This document shows positions 17,301-24,359 of a stretch of DNA of 63,971 nucleotides, piece after piece; the stretch's first letter is position 1, and each line of letters begins with the position of its first letter. The stretch lies in NCBI GenBank assembly GCA_035498555.1, contig DATKAB010000173.1:1-63971 (forward strand). The letters are read 5' to 3'. The position numbers and the translations under genes were made by a program. The stretch is from Candidatus Sulfotelmatobacter sp. GTDB lineage: Bacteria > Eisenbacteria > RBG-16-71-46. Below the pieces are notes generated by a model. The model worked only from the letters and a program-made list of their open reading frames with translations, did no database searches and was not told the DNA's origin.

Positions 17301-17845
17301 GAGTCGGTGAAGCTCGGCACCGCCGGCGTGCACAATCCGACCACGCCGATCTTCAATCCGCCGACGGTGCGGACCATCGATCCATCGAACGCCTCGGCGC
17401 CGTTGTCCTTCACCACATTCGCAGCCAGCCAGGGAAAGCGGGCGGTCCGCCGGGCGCGGCGCAGGTGGTCCACTCCGAAGTCGAATTCGTGATTACCGAC
17501 CGCCATCGCGTCGTAGCCGATGGCGTTCATCAGCGTCATCATCGGATCGGGCAGGGAATCCGCGCCGTTCGCGAACACCGTGGCGGCGCCGCCCTGAATT
17601 GCGTCGCCGGCATCGAGCAGCACCGTGGGGCGGCCTTCGGCCCGCACGCGCCGGACCAGGGTCGCGAGCCGCGTCAGGCCGCGCGGCGCGGGGCGATCCG
17701 TTCCATAGTCCCAGGCGTCGAGCGCGCCGTGGAGATCGGTGGTGTGGAGCACGACGAGGCGAGCGTCCTCGGCGCGTGCGATCGGAGTCAGGAGAGGCGC
17801 TGCCGCGAGCAGCGCCAGCATGGAGAACAGACGACGCGGGCGCAT
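14330..17845 (-). CDS. Tandem double 5'-nucleotidase / 2',3'-cyclic phosphodiesterase-family protein
   Basis: A 1171-residue exported protein with two complete UshA-like modules. A signal peptide (FSMLALLAAAPLLTPIARA) leads into module 1 (about 25-530): LHTTDLHGAL, LLDAGDAIQGG, VGNHEFDFG, ILLAHTGLE, VLGHTHVAV, then the C-terminal 5_nucleotid_C domain. A linker of about 80 residues resembling a degenerate S-layer-homology segment (PLVDLLVRRKALTSDEAF) follows. Module 2 (about 665-1150) repeats the motifs: LETTDFHGAIL, LLDGGDWYQG, IGNHEFDWT, VEVGHIPAET, LGGHSHNQV, and NSGGLRADLPEG. The usual length is about 550, so this is a duplication-fusion. The family dephosphorylates nucleotides in the periplasm. 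In module 2 the position equivalent to LLAH is VEVGH, so its His is retained. Confidence 0.9.
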   Translation of the reverse strand: MRPRRLFSMLALLAAAPLLTPIARAEDARLVVLHTTDLHGALDAWDYGTDRPAPRGLTRLATLVRRVRAEGRPTVLLDAGDAIQGGAATVFANGADSLPDPMMTLMNAIGYDAMAVGNHEFDFGVDHLRRARRTARFPWLAANVVKDNGAEAFDGSMVRTVGGLKIGVVGLCTPAVPSFTDSSRWEGLRFLEPIESARRQVERLRDIENCDVVILLAHTGLERDPVTRADRPADTPGENWGFRLAEQVRRVDAIVLGHTHVAVPSARVSGVLLTQAGHGGESLGRIDLRLTRINERSPWVVTEVTSRLIAVNDSVPDDSTVAALAARYHEIAREKLSATVGNADAELRAPAGRLAESAPWDLIQRAQLDATGADVSLAALPDPSAALGPGAVRERDLERLYPYENTLLVVQLSGGELKRVLEKSASLLSSYDFTHQQSRFVPGAPAYNFDMASGVSYEVDPSRPVGDRIVNLSFRGAPLDTAQLLKVAVNSYRALGGGGFPAFPEAPHLAHDPRLVRDLIADYVRRQGVPDQPLTPGWSIRPAFAVSPERPLVDLLVRRKALTSDEAFALDPNAQMGRSAFAGWMSRVMGPKFGAAIGGSKSGSKGGAAKEPPLTQTAALDLAEKAARSAHYALSPRSPDLAFRRGLTTGTSLTDGSTASLETSQALGLLANLRYPTLQVLETTDFHGAILQTARERNGDRLVGSSPVLAAWVAELRRTNPEGTVLLDGGDWYQGTMISNLQFGRPVIEQMNALGYAAAAIGNHEFDWTADTLARRIRELHCAALGANLVERKTNKLPSWARADTTFLRRGVRVSVLGLCYPKTPSVTLGKYVAHLRFDDDSATAARRVPALRKKSDVVIEVGHIPAETDTARHARGDLARLAQVPGVDLWLGGHSHNQVLDEVRGIPVMIAGLHGEVIGVCDLVVDALQHKVVERRARLQPTLAETYPPDSAMAARVSRWNEAIGPIAGRVLCRNARWLGRERSGESAVGSLVADAMREATRADVAMQNSGGLRADLPEGIVTEGAIYEVMPFDNTIFSLELTGTEIRSVLEEGLASGRITQVSGIKYSYDLSRPRGSRLLMLSQADGQPIDPTYHYHVVVNNFMAGGGDNNDTLTKGRNRQDTGQNVRDALRDYVVAMAGGNGGLLDYRADGRVQRSSLSPTDAPSSSR

Positions 17846-17894
17846 GGAAGGGCATCACGCTAGCATCGGCGACCGAAGCAATCAACGGCGCGCG

Positions 17895-17923
17895 TTGCTG
17901 GCGTGTGAGCACCCTCCTATATT
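17895..17923 (+). promoter_or_regulatory. Sigma-70-like promoter of the zinc-ribbon/TPR gene
   Basis: TTGCTG (17895-17900), a 17-bp spacer, and TATATT (17918-17923), followed by GTAGGGAG as ribosome site before the ATG at 17958. It lies in the divergent region with the nucleotidase gene. Confidence 0.5.
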
Positions 17924-17957
17924 CGCCAGCCCAACCCGTAGGGAGTCACCCACACCC

Positions 17958-18692
17958 ATGACCGAAAGCCTTCGCTGCCCCGATTGCGGGCAGGAGAATC
18001 CCCCGGGCAGCGCGACCTGCGTCCACTGCGGCCACCCGCTCCACGAAGCGGTGAAGCCGCCCGAGCGTCCGGTCTACGTCCGGCGCCACATCATCCGCTC
18101 GCGGCCGCCGCGCCCGCGCGATGCCCAGCAGTCGCTGCAGCTCTGGCTGGTCTTCGGCACCATCTGCGTGCTGATCGTGCTGTGGGTCGCGATCGACGCC
18201 AACCGCAAGCGCGCCGAGCAGCCGGTGGAAGGATCGAACGCGCGCCAGCAGGAGGCGGCGAACGCGCTGTACCAGGCGCTGGCCCGCGACTCCAACAGCG
18301 TCGCCACGCACCGGCAGCTCGCGGATCTGCTCTACGACACCGCCAACTGGTCCGAGGCGGTGATCCACTACCGCGCGGCGATCCGGCGCGATTCCTCGCT
18401 CTCGACCGCGATGGTGGATCTGGGCGTGTGCTACTACAACCTGAGCCGCCCCGATCTCGCCGAGCAGATGTTCCGACTCGCGCTGCAGCGGGATCCGCAC
18501 CAGCCGGTGGCGCTGTTCAATCTCGGCATCGTGGCCGAGACGCGCGGCGAAGACGAGCAGGCGCTGCAGTTCTATCATCGCTCGCTGCAGAGCGGCCCGC
18601 CCGACAATCTGAAGCAGGCGCTGCAGGACCGGATGGCCGCGCTGATGAAGCGCATGGGCCGCAGCGCTCCGCCGCTCCCGGACGGCCGCTAG
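17958..18692 (+). CDS. Zinc-ribbon, single-span membrane TPR protein
   Basis: A 244-residue protein. The N-terminal zinc ribbon is Cys7, Cys10, Cys21, Cys24 (RCPDCGQE and CVHCGHPL). A transmembrane helix lies at about 61-81 (LWLVFGTICVLIVLWVAI). The rest holds three or four TPR repeats (VATHRQLADLLYDTANWSEA, then AMVDLGVCYYNLSRPDLAE and ALFNLGIVAETRGEDEQA). The orientation would put the ribbon in the cytoplasm and the TPRs in the periplasm. Function is unknown; such proteins usually scaffold envelope complexes. The frame is open further upstream, but 17958 has the ribosome site and starts the zinc ribbon. Confidence 0.75.
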   Translation: MTESLRCPDCGQENPPGSATCVHCGHPLHEAVKPPERPVYVRRHIIRSRPPRPRDAQQSLQLWLVFGTICVLIVLWVAIDANRKRAEQPVEGSNARQQEAANALYQALARDSNSVATHRQLADLLYDTANWSEAVIHYRAAIRRDSSLSTAMVDLGVCYYNLSRPDLAEQMFRLALQRDPHQPVALFNLGIVAETRGEDEQALQFYHRSLQSGPPDNLKQALQDRMAALMKRMGRSAPPLPDGR

Positions 18693-18710
18693 AACCGGCT
18701 CCGCGCCGAA

Positions 18711-18739
18711 TTGACAGCCCCCCAGTCGGTTCCTAGAGT
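18711..18739 (+). promoter_or_regulatory. Sigma-70-like promoter of the lpdA-FHA-PP2C-kinase operon
   Basis: TTGACA (18711-18716), 17 bp, and TAGAGT (18734-18739): a perfect -35 and four of six bases in the -10. It is the best sigma-70 match in the window. The predicted start point near 18746 leaves a 60-nt leader before lpdA. All six following genes are within 60 bp of each other or overlap. Confidence 0.6.
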
Positions 18740-18805
18740 CGGTGGCTGTTCTCTCGCGCCGTGTGCGCGCCGGACCCGTCCGGCGCCATTGGCCACTCTT
18801 CCAGG

Positions 18806-20245
18806 ATGAACGCGGAATCCATGCCCGACTCCCGCCACTATCAGGTGATCATCATCGGCACGGGACCCGGCGGTTACGTCGGCGCCATTCGAGCCGCTCA
18901 GCTCGGCCTGAAGACCGCGGTCGTCGAGAAGGATGAGCTGGGGGGCACCTGCCTCAACTGGGGCTGCATTCCCACCAAGGCCTGGGTGGTGAGCGCGCAC
19001 CTGTTCGAGCAGATCCGGCGCGCCCGCGAGTTCGGCATCGAAGTCGCCGAGCCGAAGATCAACTGGGGCTGGCTGGTCGAGCGGAAGAACAAGGTCGTGA
19101 AGCAGATGACCGGCGGCGTGAAGACGCTGCTGTCCGGCCGCCACGTCGAGATCTACAAGGGCACGGCGCGTCTCACCGACGCCAATCACGTTCAGATCGC
19201 GCTGAACGACGGCGGCTCCGCGGCCCTGACCGCCGATCATGTCGTGCTCGCCACCGGTGCCGCGGCGACGATGCCGCCGGGCTTCAAGCTCGACGGCGAG
19301 CGCGTCATCACCAGCCAGCAGGCGCTCGATCTGTCGAAGCAGCCCCGGCGTCTCGCCATTCTCGGCGGGGGAGTGGTGGGCAGCGAGTTCGCCAGCTTCT
19401 TCGCCGCGATCGGCACGCAAGTGACGCTGATCGAGATGCTGCCGCGCCTGGTGCCGGCCGAGGACGACGAGATCGCCCAGGCCCTCGAGCGCGAGATGAA
19501 GAAGCAGAAGATCACGCTTCACCTGGGCAGCAAAGTCGAGGGTGTCTCGGTTGGCCCGGATGGCTCGACCATCCTCACCCTCCCGGGCGGCAAAACCGTC
19601 GAGGCCGACACCGTGCTGGTGGCGACCGGCCGCCGGCCGTTCGCGGAGGGGCTCGGGCTCGAAGCGCTGGGCGTGGCGCGCGGCGATCGTGGCAAGATCG
19701 CCGTGAACGATCGCCTCGAGACCTCGATCAGGGGCCTCTACGCCATCGGCGACGTCACCGACATCAAGCAGCTCGCGCACTTCGCCTCGGCGCAGGGCAA
19801 GGCCGCGGTCGAGCTGATCGCCGGACATCCCGCCCAGACCAACTGGCGGGCGGTGCCGGCCGCCACCTTCACCACCCCCGAGATCGCCAGCGTGGGGCTC
19901 ACCGAGCGCGAGGCGAAGGCCGAGGGCCGGCGTCTCAAGATCGGGCGATTCCCGTTTCGTGCTCACGGTCGCAACATCGCCGACGGCGAGCTCGCCGGAT
20001 TCGTGAAGCTGGTCGGAGATGCCGATACCGATCAGGTGCTGGGCGCCCACATCATCGGGGCCAAGGCCAGCGAGCTGATCCACGAATGTTCGCTCGCGAT
20101 CGCGGCCGACCTCAACATGGGCGACCTCGCGCACGCGATCCATGCCCACCCGACGATGAGCGAGGTGATCGGCGAAGCGGCCGAGGACGCCGATGGCCTG
20201 GCGATCCACATCATTCGTCAGGAGGCGAAGGCGGCGGTCCGCTAA
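18806..20245 (+). CDS. lpdA: Dihydrolipoyl dehydrogenase
   Basis: A 479-residue flavoprotein disulfide reductase (E3 of 2-oxo acid dehydrogenase and glycine cleavage complexes), oxidising dihydrolipoamide with NAD. The FAD-binding GxGxxG (IIIGTGPGGYVGA), redox-active Cys49 and Cys54 (GGTCLNWGCIPTK), a second Rossmann motif for NAD (AILGGGVVGSEFASF), the FAD motif LYAIGDVT, and the catalytic His in AIHAHPTMSE are all intact. Starts at 18806 and 18821 are equally possible. No E1 or E2 genes are nearby. It sits as first gene before FHA and phosphorylation genes, with 12 bp to the next start, which is an unusual neighbourhood. Confidence 0.93.
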   Translation: MNAESMPDSRHYQVIIIGTGPGGYVGAIRAAQLGLKTAVVEKDELGGTCLNWGCIPTKAWVVSAHLFEQIRRAREFGIEVAEPKINWGWLVERKNKVVKQMTGGVKTLLSGRHVEIYKGTARLTDANHVQIALNDGGSAALTADHVVLATGAAATMPPGFKLDGERVITSQQALDLSKQPRRLAILGGGVVGSEFASFFAAIGTQVTLIEMLPRLVPAEDDEIAQALEREMKKQKITLHLGSKVEGVSVGPDGSTILTLPGGKTVEADTVLVATGRRPFAEGLGLEALGVARGDRGKIAVNDRLETSIRGLYAIGDVTDIKQLAHFASAQGKAAVELIAGHPAQTNWRAVPAATFTTPEIASVGLTEREAKAEGRRLKIGRFPFRAHGRNIADGELAGFVKLVGDADTDQVLGAHIIGAKASELIHECSLAIAADLNMGDLAHAIHAHPTMSEVIGEAAEDADGLAIHIIRQEAKAAVR

Positions 20246-20257
20246 TCCCGGGGCGAG

Positions 20258-21343
20258 ATGTTTCGGAAGAAGATCATCAAGCGTTGCGCGCAGGGCCACG
20301 AGATGGAGCTCACGTGGAAGCGTTGCCCGCGGTGCACCGGGCGGCGCCCACTTCAGGTCGAGGCGCGTGACGTCGTGGATCAGACCATCATCGCTGCTCC
20401 CGAGGTCGAGCCGGTGGACGCGACGCGCATCGTGACTCCGAGCGTGGTGCGCTCGCGGCCCGGGCAGGCGGCGCAGATGAGTCCCTCGGCGCCGCCGCCG
20501 CCGCCACCTCCGCCCCAACCGCCGCCCGCGCCGGTTCATCCGTCGTGGGCCGGCCCGCCGGCCTCGGCATCCGCGCCGCCATCGCCGCCACCGCCGCCCC
20601 AACCGCCGCCCGCACCCGCTCATCCGCCGTGGGCCGGGCCGTCGGCATCGCCGCCGGCGCCCGCGGCCCCGCCTGCACCGCCCGCACCCGCTCATCCGTC
20701 GTGGGCCGGGCCGCCGGCATCGCCGCCTGCGCCCGCGACTCCGCCGGCACCGACCGCGCCGGCTCATCCGTCGTGGGCCGGGCCGCCGGCATCGCCCTCG
20801 CGGCCGGTGCCGCCTTCATTGGCCGCGCCCGCGTCTCTCCCGCCCCCGCCGCCCGCCGAATCCCCGGCAGCGTTCTTCTCGGCCTCACCCGAAATCGAGC
20901 CACCCGCGCCGCCGCCGCCCGCCGAATCCCCGGCGGCGTTCTTCTCGGCCTCGCCCGAAATCGAGCCACCCCAGCCCCCGCCGCCACCGCTCGCGGCGCC
21001 GGAGCTCTCGCGCGAACTTTCAGTGCGCTCTCGCGCCAAGCTCGAGTGCGTCGGCGGCCCGCTCAAGGGGCGCATGTTCATGCTGGCGGCCGGCGTTTAC
21101 CGGCTGGGCAAGGCGCCGCGCGACCTGCCGGATTCCAAGGCGATCGTGATCGCCGGCGATCGGTTCGTCTCCAAGGATCACGCCGTGATCCTGGTCGAGC
21201 CGAACGAGATCGTGCTCACCGATCCCGGTTCCACCAACGGCTGCTTCGTGAACGGCGAGAAGGTGACACGCACGGCGCTCGAGAGCGGTGACGAGGTGCG
21301 GCTCGGCGAATCGGTGTTCCGATTCACGAAGCTCGCCAGCTGA
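20258..21343 (+). CDS. Zinc-ribbon, proline-rich, FHA-domain protein
   Basis: A 361-residue cytoplasmic adaptor. The N-terminus carries a small ribbon-like Cys/His cluster (RCAQGHEMELTWKRCPRC). Residues about 75-245 are a Pro/Ala-rich linker made of repeats (HPSWAGPPAS four times with variation, then a 22-residue unit twice). The C-terminal FHA domain (about 255-361) keeps the signature residues: YRLGKAP, DRFVSKDHA (Ser and His), and DPGSTNGCFVNGEKV. FHA domains bind phosphothreonine. With PP2C and kinase genes in the same operon, it is a likely kinase substrate or reader, comparable to Fha of other T6SS control pathways. Confidence 0.85.
   Translation: MFRKKIIKRCAQGHEMELTWKRCPRCTGRRPLQVEARDVVDQTIIAAPEVEPVDATRIVTPSVVRSRPGQAAQMSPSAPPPPPPPPQPPPAPVHPSWAGPPASASAPPSPPPPPQPPPAPAHPPWAGPSASPPAPAAPPAPPAPAHPSWAGPPASPPAPATPPAPTAPAHPSWAGPPASPSRPVPPSLAAPASLPPPPPAESPAAFFSASPEIEPPAPPPPAESPAAFFSASPEIEPPQPPPPPLAAPELSRELSVRSRAKLECVGGPLKGRMFMLAAGVYRLGKAPRDLPDSKAIVIAGDRFVSKDHAVILVEPNEIVLTDPGSTNGCFVNGEKVTRTALESGDEVRLGESVFRFTKLAS
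20525..20810 (+). repeat. Imperfect Pro/Ala coding repeats in the FHA protein linker
   Basis: Four degenerate copies encode HP(S/P)WAGP(P/S)AS followed by Pro/Ala spacers. Copy spacing is irregular, which points to repeated slippage or unequal crossover in a GC-rich linker. Confidence 0.7.
20855..20978 (+). repeat. 66-bp tandem repeat, about two copies
   Basis: The unit begins at 20855 and again at 20921 and encodes AESPAAFFSASPEIEPP plus prolines. The copies are nearly identical in DNA, so the duplication is recent. Confidence 0.75.
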
Positions 21344-21347
21344 TTCG

Positions 21348-23030
21348 ATGCCCACGTTCCGCGTGCGCGTCGAAGGGGCGGCTCCCTGGGACGTCGAGCT
21401 GACTCGCAACGAAATGACGATTGGCCGCTCGCCCGATTGCGACATCTCCATCGACGGCGACGGCGTCTCGCGCGAGCACGCCGTGCTGCGCGTCCAATCC
21501 GGGAAGCTCACGATCGAGGACCTGGACAGCCGCAACGGCACGTTCGTCAACGGGGAACGGATCGAGCGCCGCGGACTTCGCCCCGGGGATCGCGTGCGAC
21601 TGGGCCCCTCGGTCGAGCTCGAGCTGGTCGAGCCGAAGCGCGGCGCGTCGAAGCGCCCGGCGCCGAGCCGCGAGAAGCGAGGCGGCGGCGACGGCCTGCT
21701 GTTCCGATCGGAGTGGGCGCTGGTTTCCACCGAGCGCGGCCGGCGCCGCGCGCTGCCGATTCGCGCGCGGGTGGTGACGGTGGGCCGCAAGGGCAGCGCC
21801 AACCTCGCGCTCGAAGACGAAAGCGTTTCGCGCATGCACGCGCGGCTCGATCGCGAAGGGAGCCGGCTGTTCGTCACCGATCTCAAGAGCCGCAACGGCA
21901 CGCGGGTCAACGAGGAGCCGGCGTTGCGTGCCGAGCTGAACGAGGGCGACGAGGTGAGCTTCGGCGATCTGGCCTTCGAGGTGCGCCACCATCGCGCCTT
22001 CGCCTGGGATCGGATCGCGATCGGAGTCGGCGCGCTCGTCGCCCTGGTCGCGATCAGCTTCGGCGTCCTCAAGCTGAACGAAGCGCTCACCGAGCGCGCC
22101 ACCGTGGCCGAAGCGCGGCCGAGGCTTCGGCGACAGGCCATGCAGAATATCGAGCGCGGCATCGACGCCTATCGCAAGGGCGACGTCGACTTCGCGCGCG
22201 GATATCTGTTGAACGCCGCGAACATGCTGCTGTATCTCGATCTCGCGCCGCGCGGCGCTTCGTTGACCAAGCCCGCCGACGTGTTCCGCACCATCGCCCC
22301 CGAGCTGCCGTCGGACGATCAGGGGTTCGATTTCGCGCAGGCCTTCAGCGAAGCGGCGCCGGCCGGGCTCGAGAACCTTCCGAATCGCGATTACGTCACC
22401 CGACGGGTGCGCGCCATCGCCATCGAGCTGGGACTCGACCAGGACGTCCCGAGCGGCTTCGCCGACCAGGTGTGGACTTTTGTCGATCGCTTCTCCAGCA
22501 ATCCGCGCTCGTTCCAGCCGATCCTCGACCGCGCGCCGCGCATTCAGCCCGTGATCCGTTCGGCGGTGGCCGACGCCCGGCTTCCGGAAGTGTTCTGCTT
22601 CGTCGCGTGGAACGAGAGCGCGCTCGATCCGCAGGCGCGCAGCGCCGCAGGAGCGCGCGGTCTGTGGCAGCTGATGCCCGCCACCGCGCGCGAGCTGGGT
22701 TTGCGCGTCGACAACCTGGTGGATGAGCGCGTCGACGTCGACCGCTCGACGCAGGCCGCTACCCGCATGATCGCCAACCTGCTCCGCGTGTTCGGGCGCG
22801 AGCAGTTCATGTGCGCTCTGGCCTCGTACAATCAGGGGCCGGGCGCGGTGCGCAACGCGATGATGAAGATCCGCGATCCGATGATGGAAGCCTCGAAGAA
22901 GTACTGGTACCTGGTGGAGAACGGACTGATCCCGCGCGAGACCAGCGAGTACGTGGCCAAGATCTTCGCCAACATGATCATCGCCGAGAACCCCGAGCGC
23001 TTCGGCTTCAAGAGACCCGCGGCGTGGTGA
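21348..23030 (+). CDS. FHA-FHA-transmembrane-lytic transglycosylase fusion
   Basis: A 560-residue protein. FHA 1 is at about 8-85 (IGRSPDCDISIDGDGVSREHA, SRNGTFVNGE) and FHA 2 at about 135-215 (VGRKGSANLALEDESVSRMHA, SRNGTRVNEE). A transmembrane helix lies at about 222-242 (IAIGVGALVALVAISFGVL). The C-terminal SLT goose-lysozyme-like domain (about 400-540) carries the catalytic Glu423 in VAWNESALDP, then AAGARGLWQLMPATA and ASYNQGPGAV. The order implies cytoplasmic phosphothreonine readers joined to a periplasmic enzyme that cleaves peptidoglycan glycan strands. The start at 21348 is 4 bp after the previous stop, and the next gene overlaps by 4 bp. A role in local wall opening for the T6SS is inferred. 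Confidence 0.88.
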   Translation: MPTFRVRVEGAAPWDVELTRNEMTIGRSPDCDISIDGDGVSREHAVLRVQSGKLTIEDLDSRNGTFVNGERIERRGLRPGDRVRLGPSVELELVEPKRGASKRPAPSREKRGGGDGLLFRSEWALVSTERGRRRALPIRARVVTVGRKGSANLALEDESVSRMHARLDREGSRLFVTDLKSRNGTRVNEEPALRAELNEGDEVSFGDLAFEVRHHRAFAWDRIAIGVGALVALVAISFGVLKLNEALTERATVAEARPRLRRQAMQNIERGIDAYRKGDVDFARGYLLNAANMLLYLDLAPRGASLTKPADVFRTIAPELPSDDQGFDFAQAFSEAAPAGLENLPNRDYVTRRVRAIAIELGLDQDVPSGFADQVWTFVDRFSSNPRSFQPILDRAPRIQPVIRSAVADARLPEVFCFVAWNESALDPQARSAAGARGLWQLMPATARELGLRVDNLVDERVDVDRSTQAATRMIANLLRVFGREQFMCALASYNQGPGAVRNAMMKIRDPMMEASKKYWYLVENGLIPRETSEYVAKIFANMIIAENPERFGFKRPAAW

Positions 23031-24331
23031 GGCGGCTCGCGAGCCCGGTGCCGTTCCTCGCGGCATTGCTGCTGGTCGGCGCTGCACCGGCGGCCGCACA
23101 GTCGCGGCTTGGCTACGTGTCGGTGGACCGCGTGCGCGTGTCGGGCGGCGGCCGGGTCCAGAGCTGGATCTCGGTGCTCGACCCCGACGGCATCCCGGTG
23201 GCGGGGCTCGACGCCTCGGCCTTCGCTCCGACCTGGGACGGCCGAACGCCCGACGAGCTCACCGCCATTCCGGTCGCAGTCCGCGACCCCGAGCTCCGGC
23301 TCACCGTGCTGATGGACCCCGGGCTGGTTCGCGATCTGGGCGGCGGCGTGCGCGGCATGCTCGAGATCCTCGCCGGCCGCGCCGGGCCGAACGATCGCAT
23401 CCGCGTCGCCACCGTCGGCTCGAACGGCCGCGGCGCCTCCTCGCCGCTCGCGAAGGCCGGAGACCTCGCGGACCGGCTCCAGTCCGAGAACGCGGCCGGT
23501 CCGACCACGCTCTACGACGACCTGTTCCGCGAGGTGCGGGCGCTGGCGCGCCTGCCGCGCGGCCGGGCGGGAGCGGTGCTGCTGGTCACCCGGGGCGTCG
23601 AGAGCGGCAGCCGCCACGCCGTGCCCGAGGTGCTCGCGATCTCGGGCGCCTACGAGCAGCACGTCCCGGTGCTGGTGCTGCTGCTGGACTCGGGCGGCGC
23701 GACCGAATCCGAGCGGCTCGCGGCGCTGGCGCAGCGCTCGGGCGGCAGCTTCGACAAGCTCGATGGGTTGGACAAGGTGATCGAGGCGGCTCAGCGAGCC
23801 GTCCAGCGCCTGCGCGGCGCGTATGTGATCGGCTTCCGCGATCCGCGCTGGGACGGCAAGGCCGAGCGCCACGTGCTGGAGATGGCGGTGTCGGTGGGAG
23901 GGGAGCAGCGCCGGTTCAGTGCCGACGTCGTCACCTCGGAGGTCCTGGCGAGGGCCTGGTGGCAGGGGCCCCTGCCGCTGGTGATACTGGGTGTGGTAAT
24001 TCTGCTCGCCTTGAGTGCCGCGCCGCTGGTCTGGCGCCGCCCGCTGATCCGGCTGGTGGTGCTGAACGGCGAGGAAAAGGGATGTTCGTACGAGCTCTAC
24101 GCCACGCCGGTGACGCTGGGGGCCGCGGTGGGAAACGATCTCACCTTTCCCGCCGGCCGCGTATCGCGGAATCACGCGGTGTTCGAGAGACGCGGATCCG
24201 GCGTGGAACTGGTGGACCTCAATTCGGAGAATGGCACGTTCGTGAACGGAGATCGCGTCTCGCGCCGCCGATTGTCGCGAGGGGATCGCGTCAGCCTGGG
24301 CGGCGCGGTCGAGCTCGAGGTGCGCGGATGA
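23027..24331 (+). CDS. VWA-like, transmembrane, C-terminal FHA protein
   Basis: A 434-residue protein starting at a GTG that overlaps the preceding stop (GTGA). A signal peptide (LAALLLVGAAPAAAQ) is followed by a periplasmic von Willebrand A-like domain (about 45-280). Its metal site looks degenerate: DPGLV stands where DxSxS is expected, although the Thr of TTLYDDL remains. A transmembrane helix (LPLVILGVVILLALSAAPLV) is at about 310-330. The C-terminal FHA domain (about 345-434) has FPAGRVSRNHAVF and NSENGTFVNGDRV. The FHA domain would be cytoplasmic and the VWA domain periplasmic, a plausible transmembrane signalling adaptor. The function is inferred from architecture only. Confidence 0.82.
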   Translation: MRRLASPVPFLAALLLVGAAPAAAQSRLGYVSVDRVRVSGGGRVQSWISVLDPDGIPVAGLDASAFAPTWDGRTPDELTAIPVAVRDPELRLTVLMDPGLVRDLGGGVRGMLEILAGRAGPNDRIRVATVGSNGRGASSPLAKAGDLADRLQSENAAGPTTLYDDLFREVRALARLPRGRAGAVLLVTRGVESGSRHAVPEVLAISGAYEQHVPVLVLLLDSGGATESERLAALAQRSGGSFDKLDGLDKVIEAAQRAVQRLRGAYVIGFRDPRWDGKAERHVLEMAVSVGGEQRRFSADVVTSEVLARAWWQGPLPLVILGVVILLALSAAPLVWRRPLIRLVVLNGEEKGCSYELYATPVTLGAAVGNDLTFPAGRVSRNHAVFERRGSGVELVDLNSENGTFVNGDRVSRRRLSRGDRVSLGGAVELEVRG

Positions 24332-24359
24332 ACCGCAGCTCGTATCCGGCGGAGCGGCC

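Noticed and set aside
13049-17845. Bidirectional terminator between the convergent amidase and nucleotidase genes
   Set aside because: The 33-bp gap contains no stem-loop with a T run in either direction.
20525-20978. CRISPR-like or mobile repeats in the 20.5-21 kb region
   Set aside because: The repeats are in frame, encode a Pro/Ala linker and vary in spacing. They are coding low complexity.
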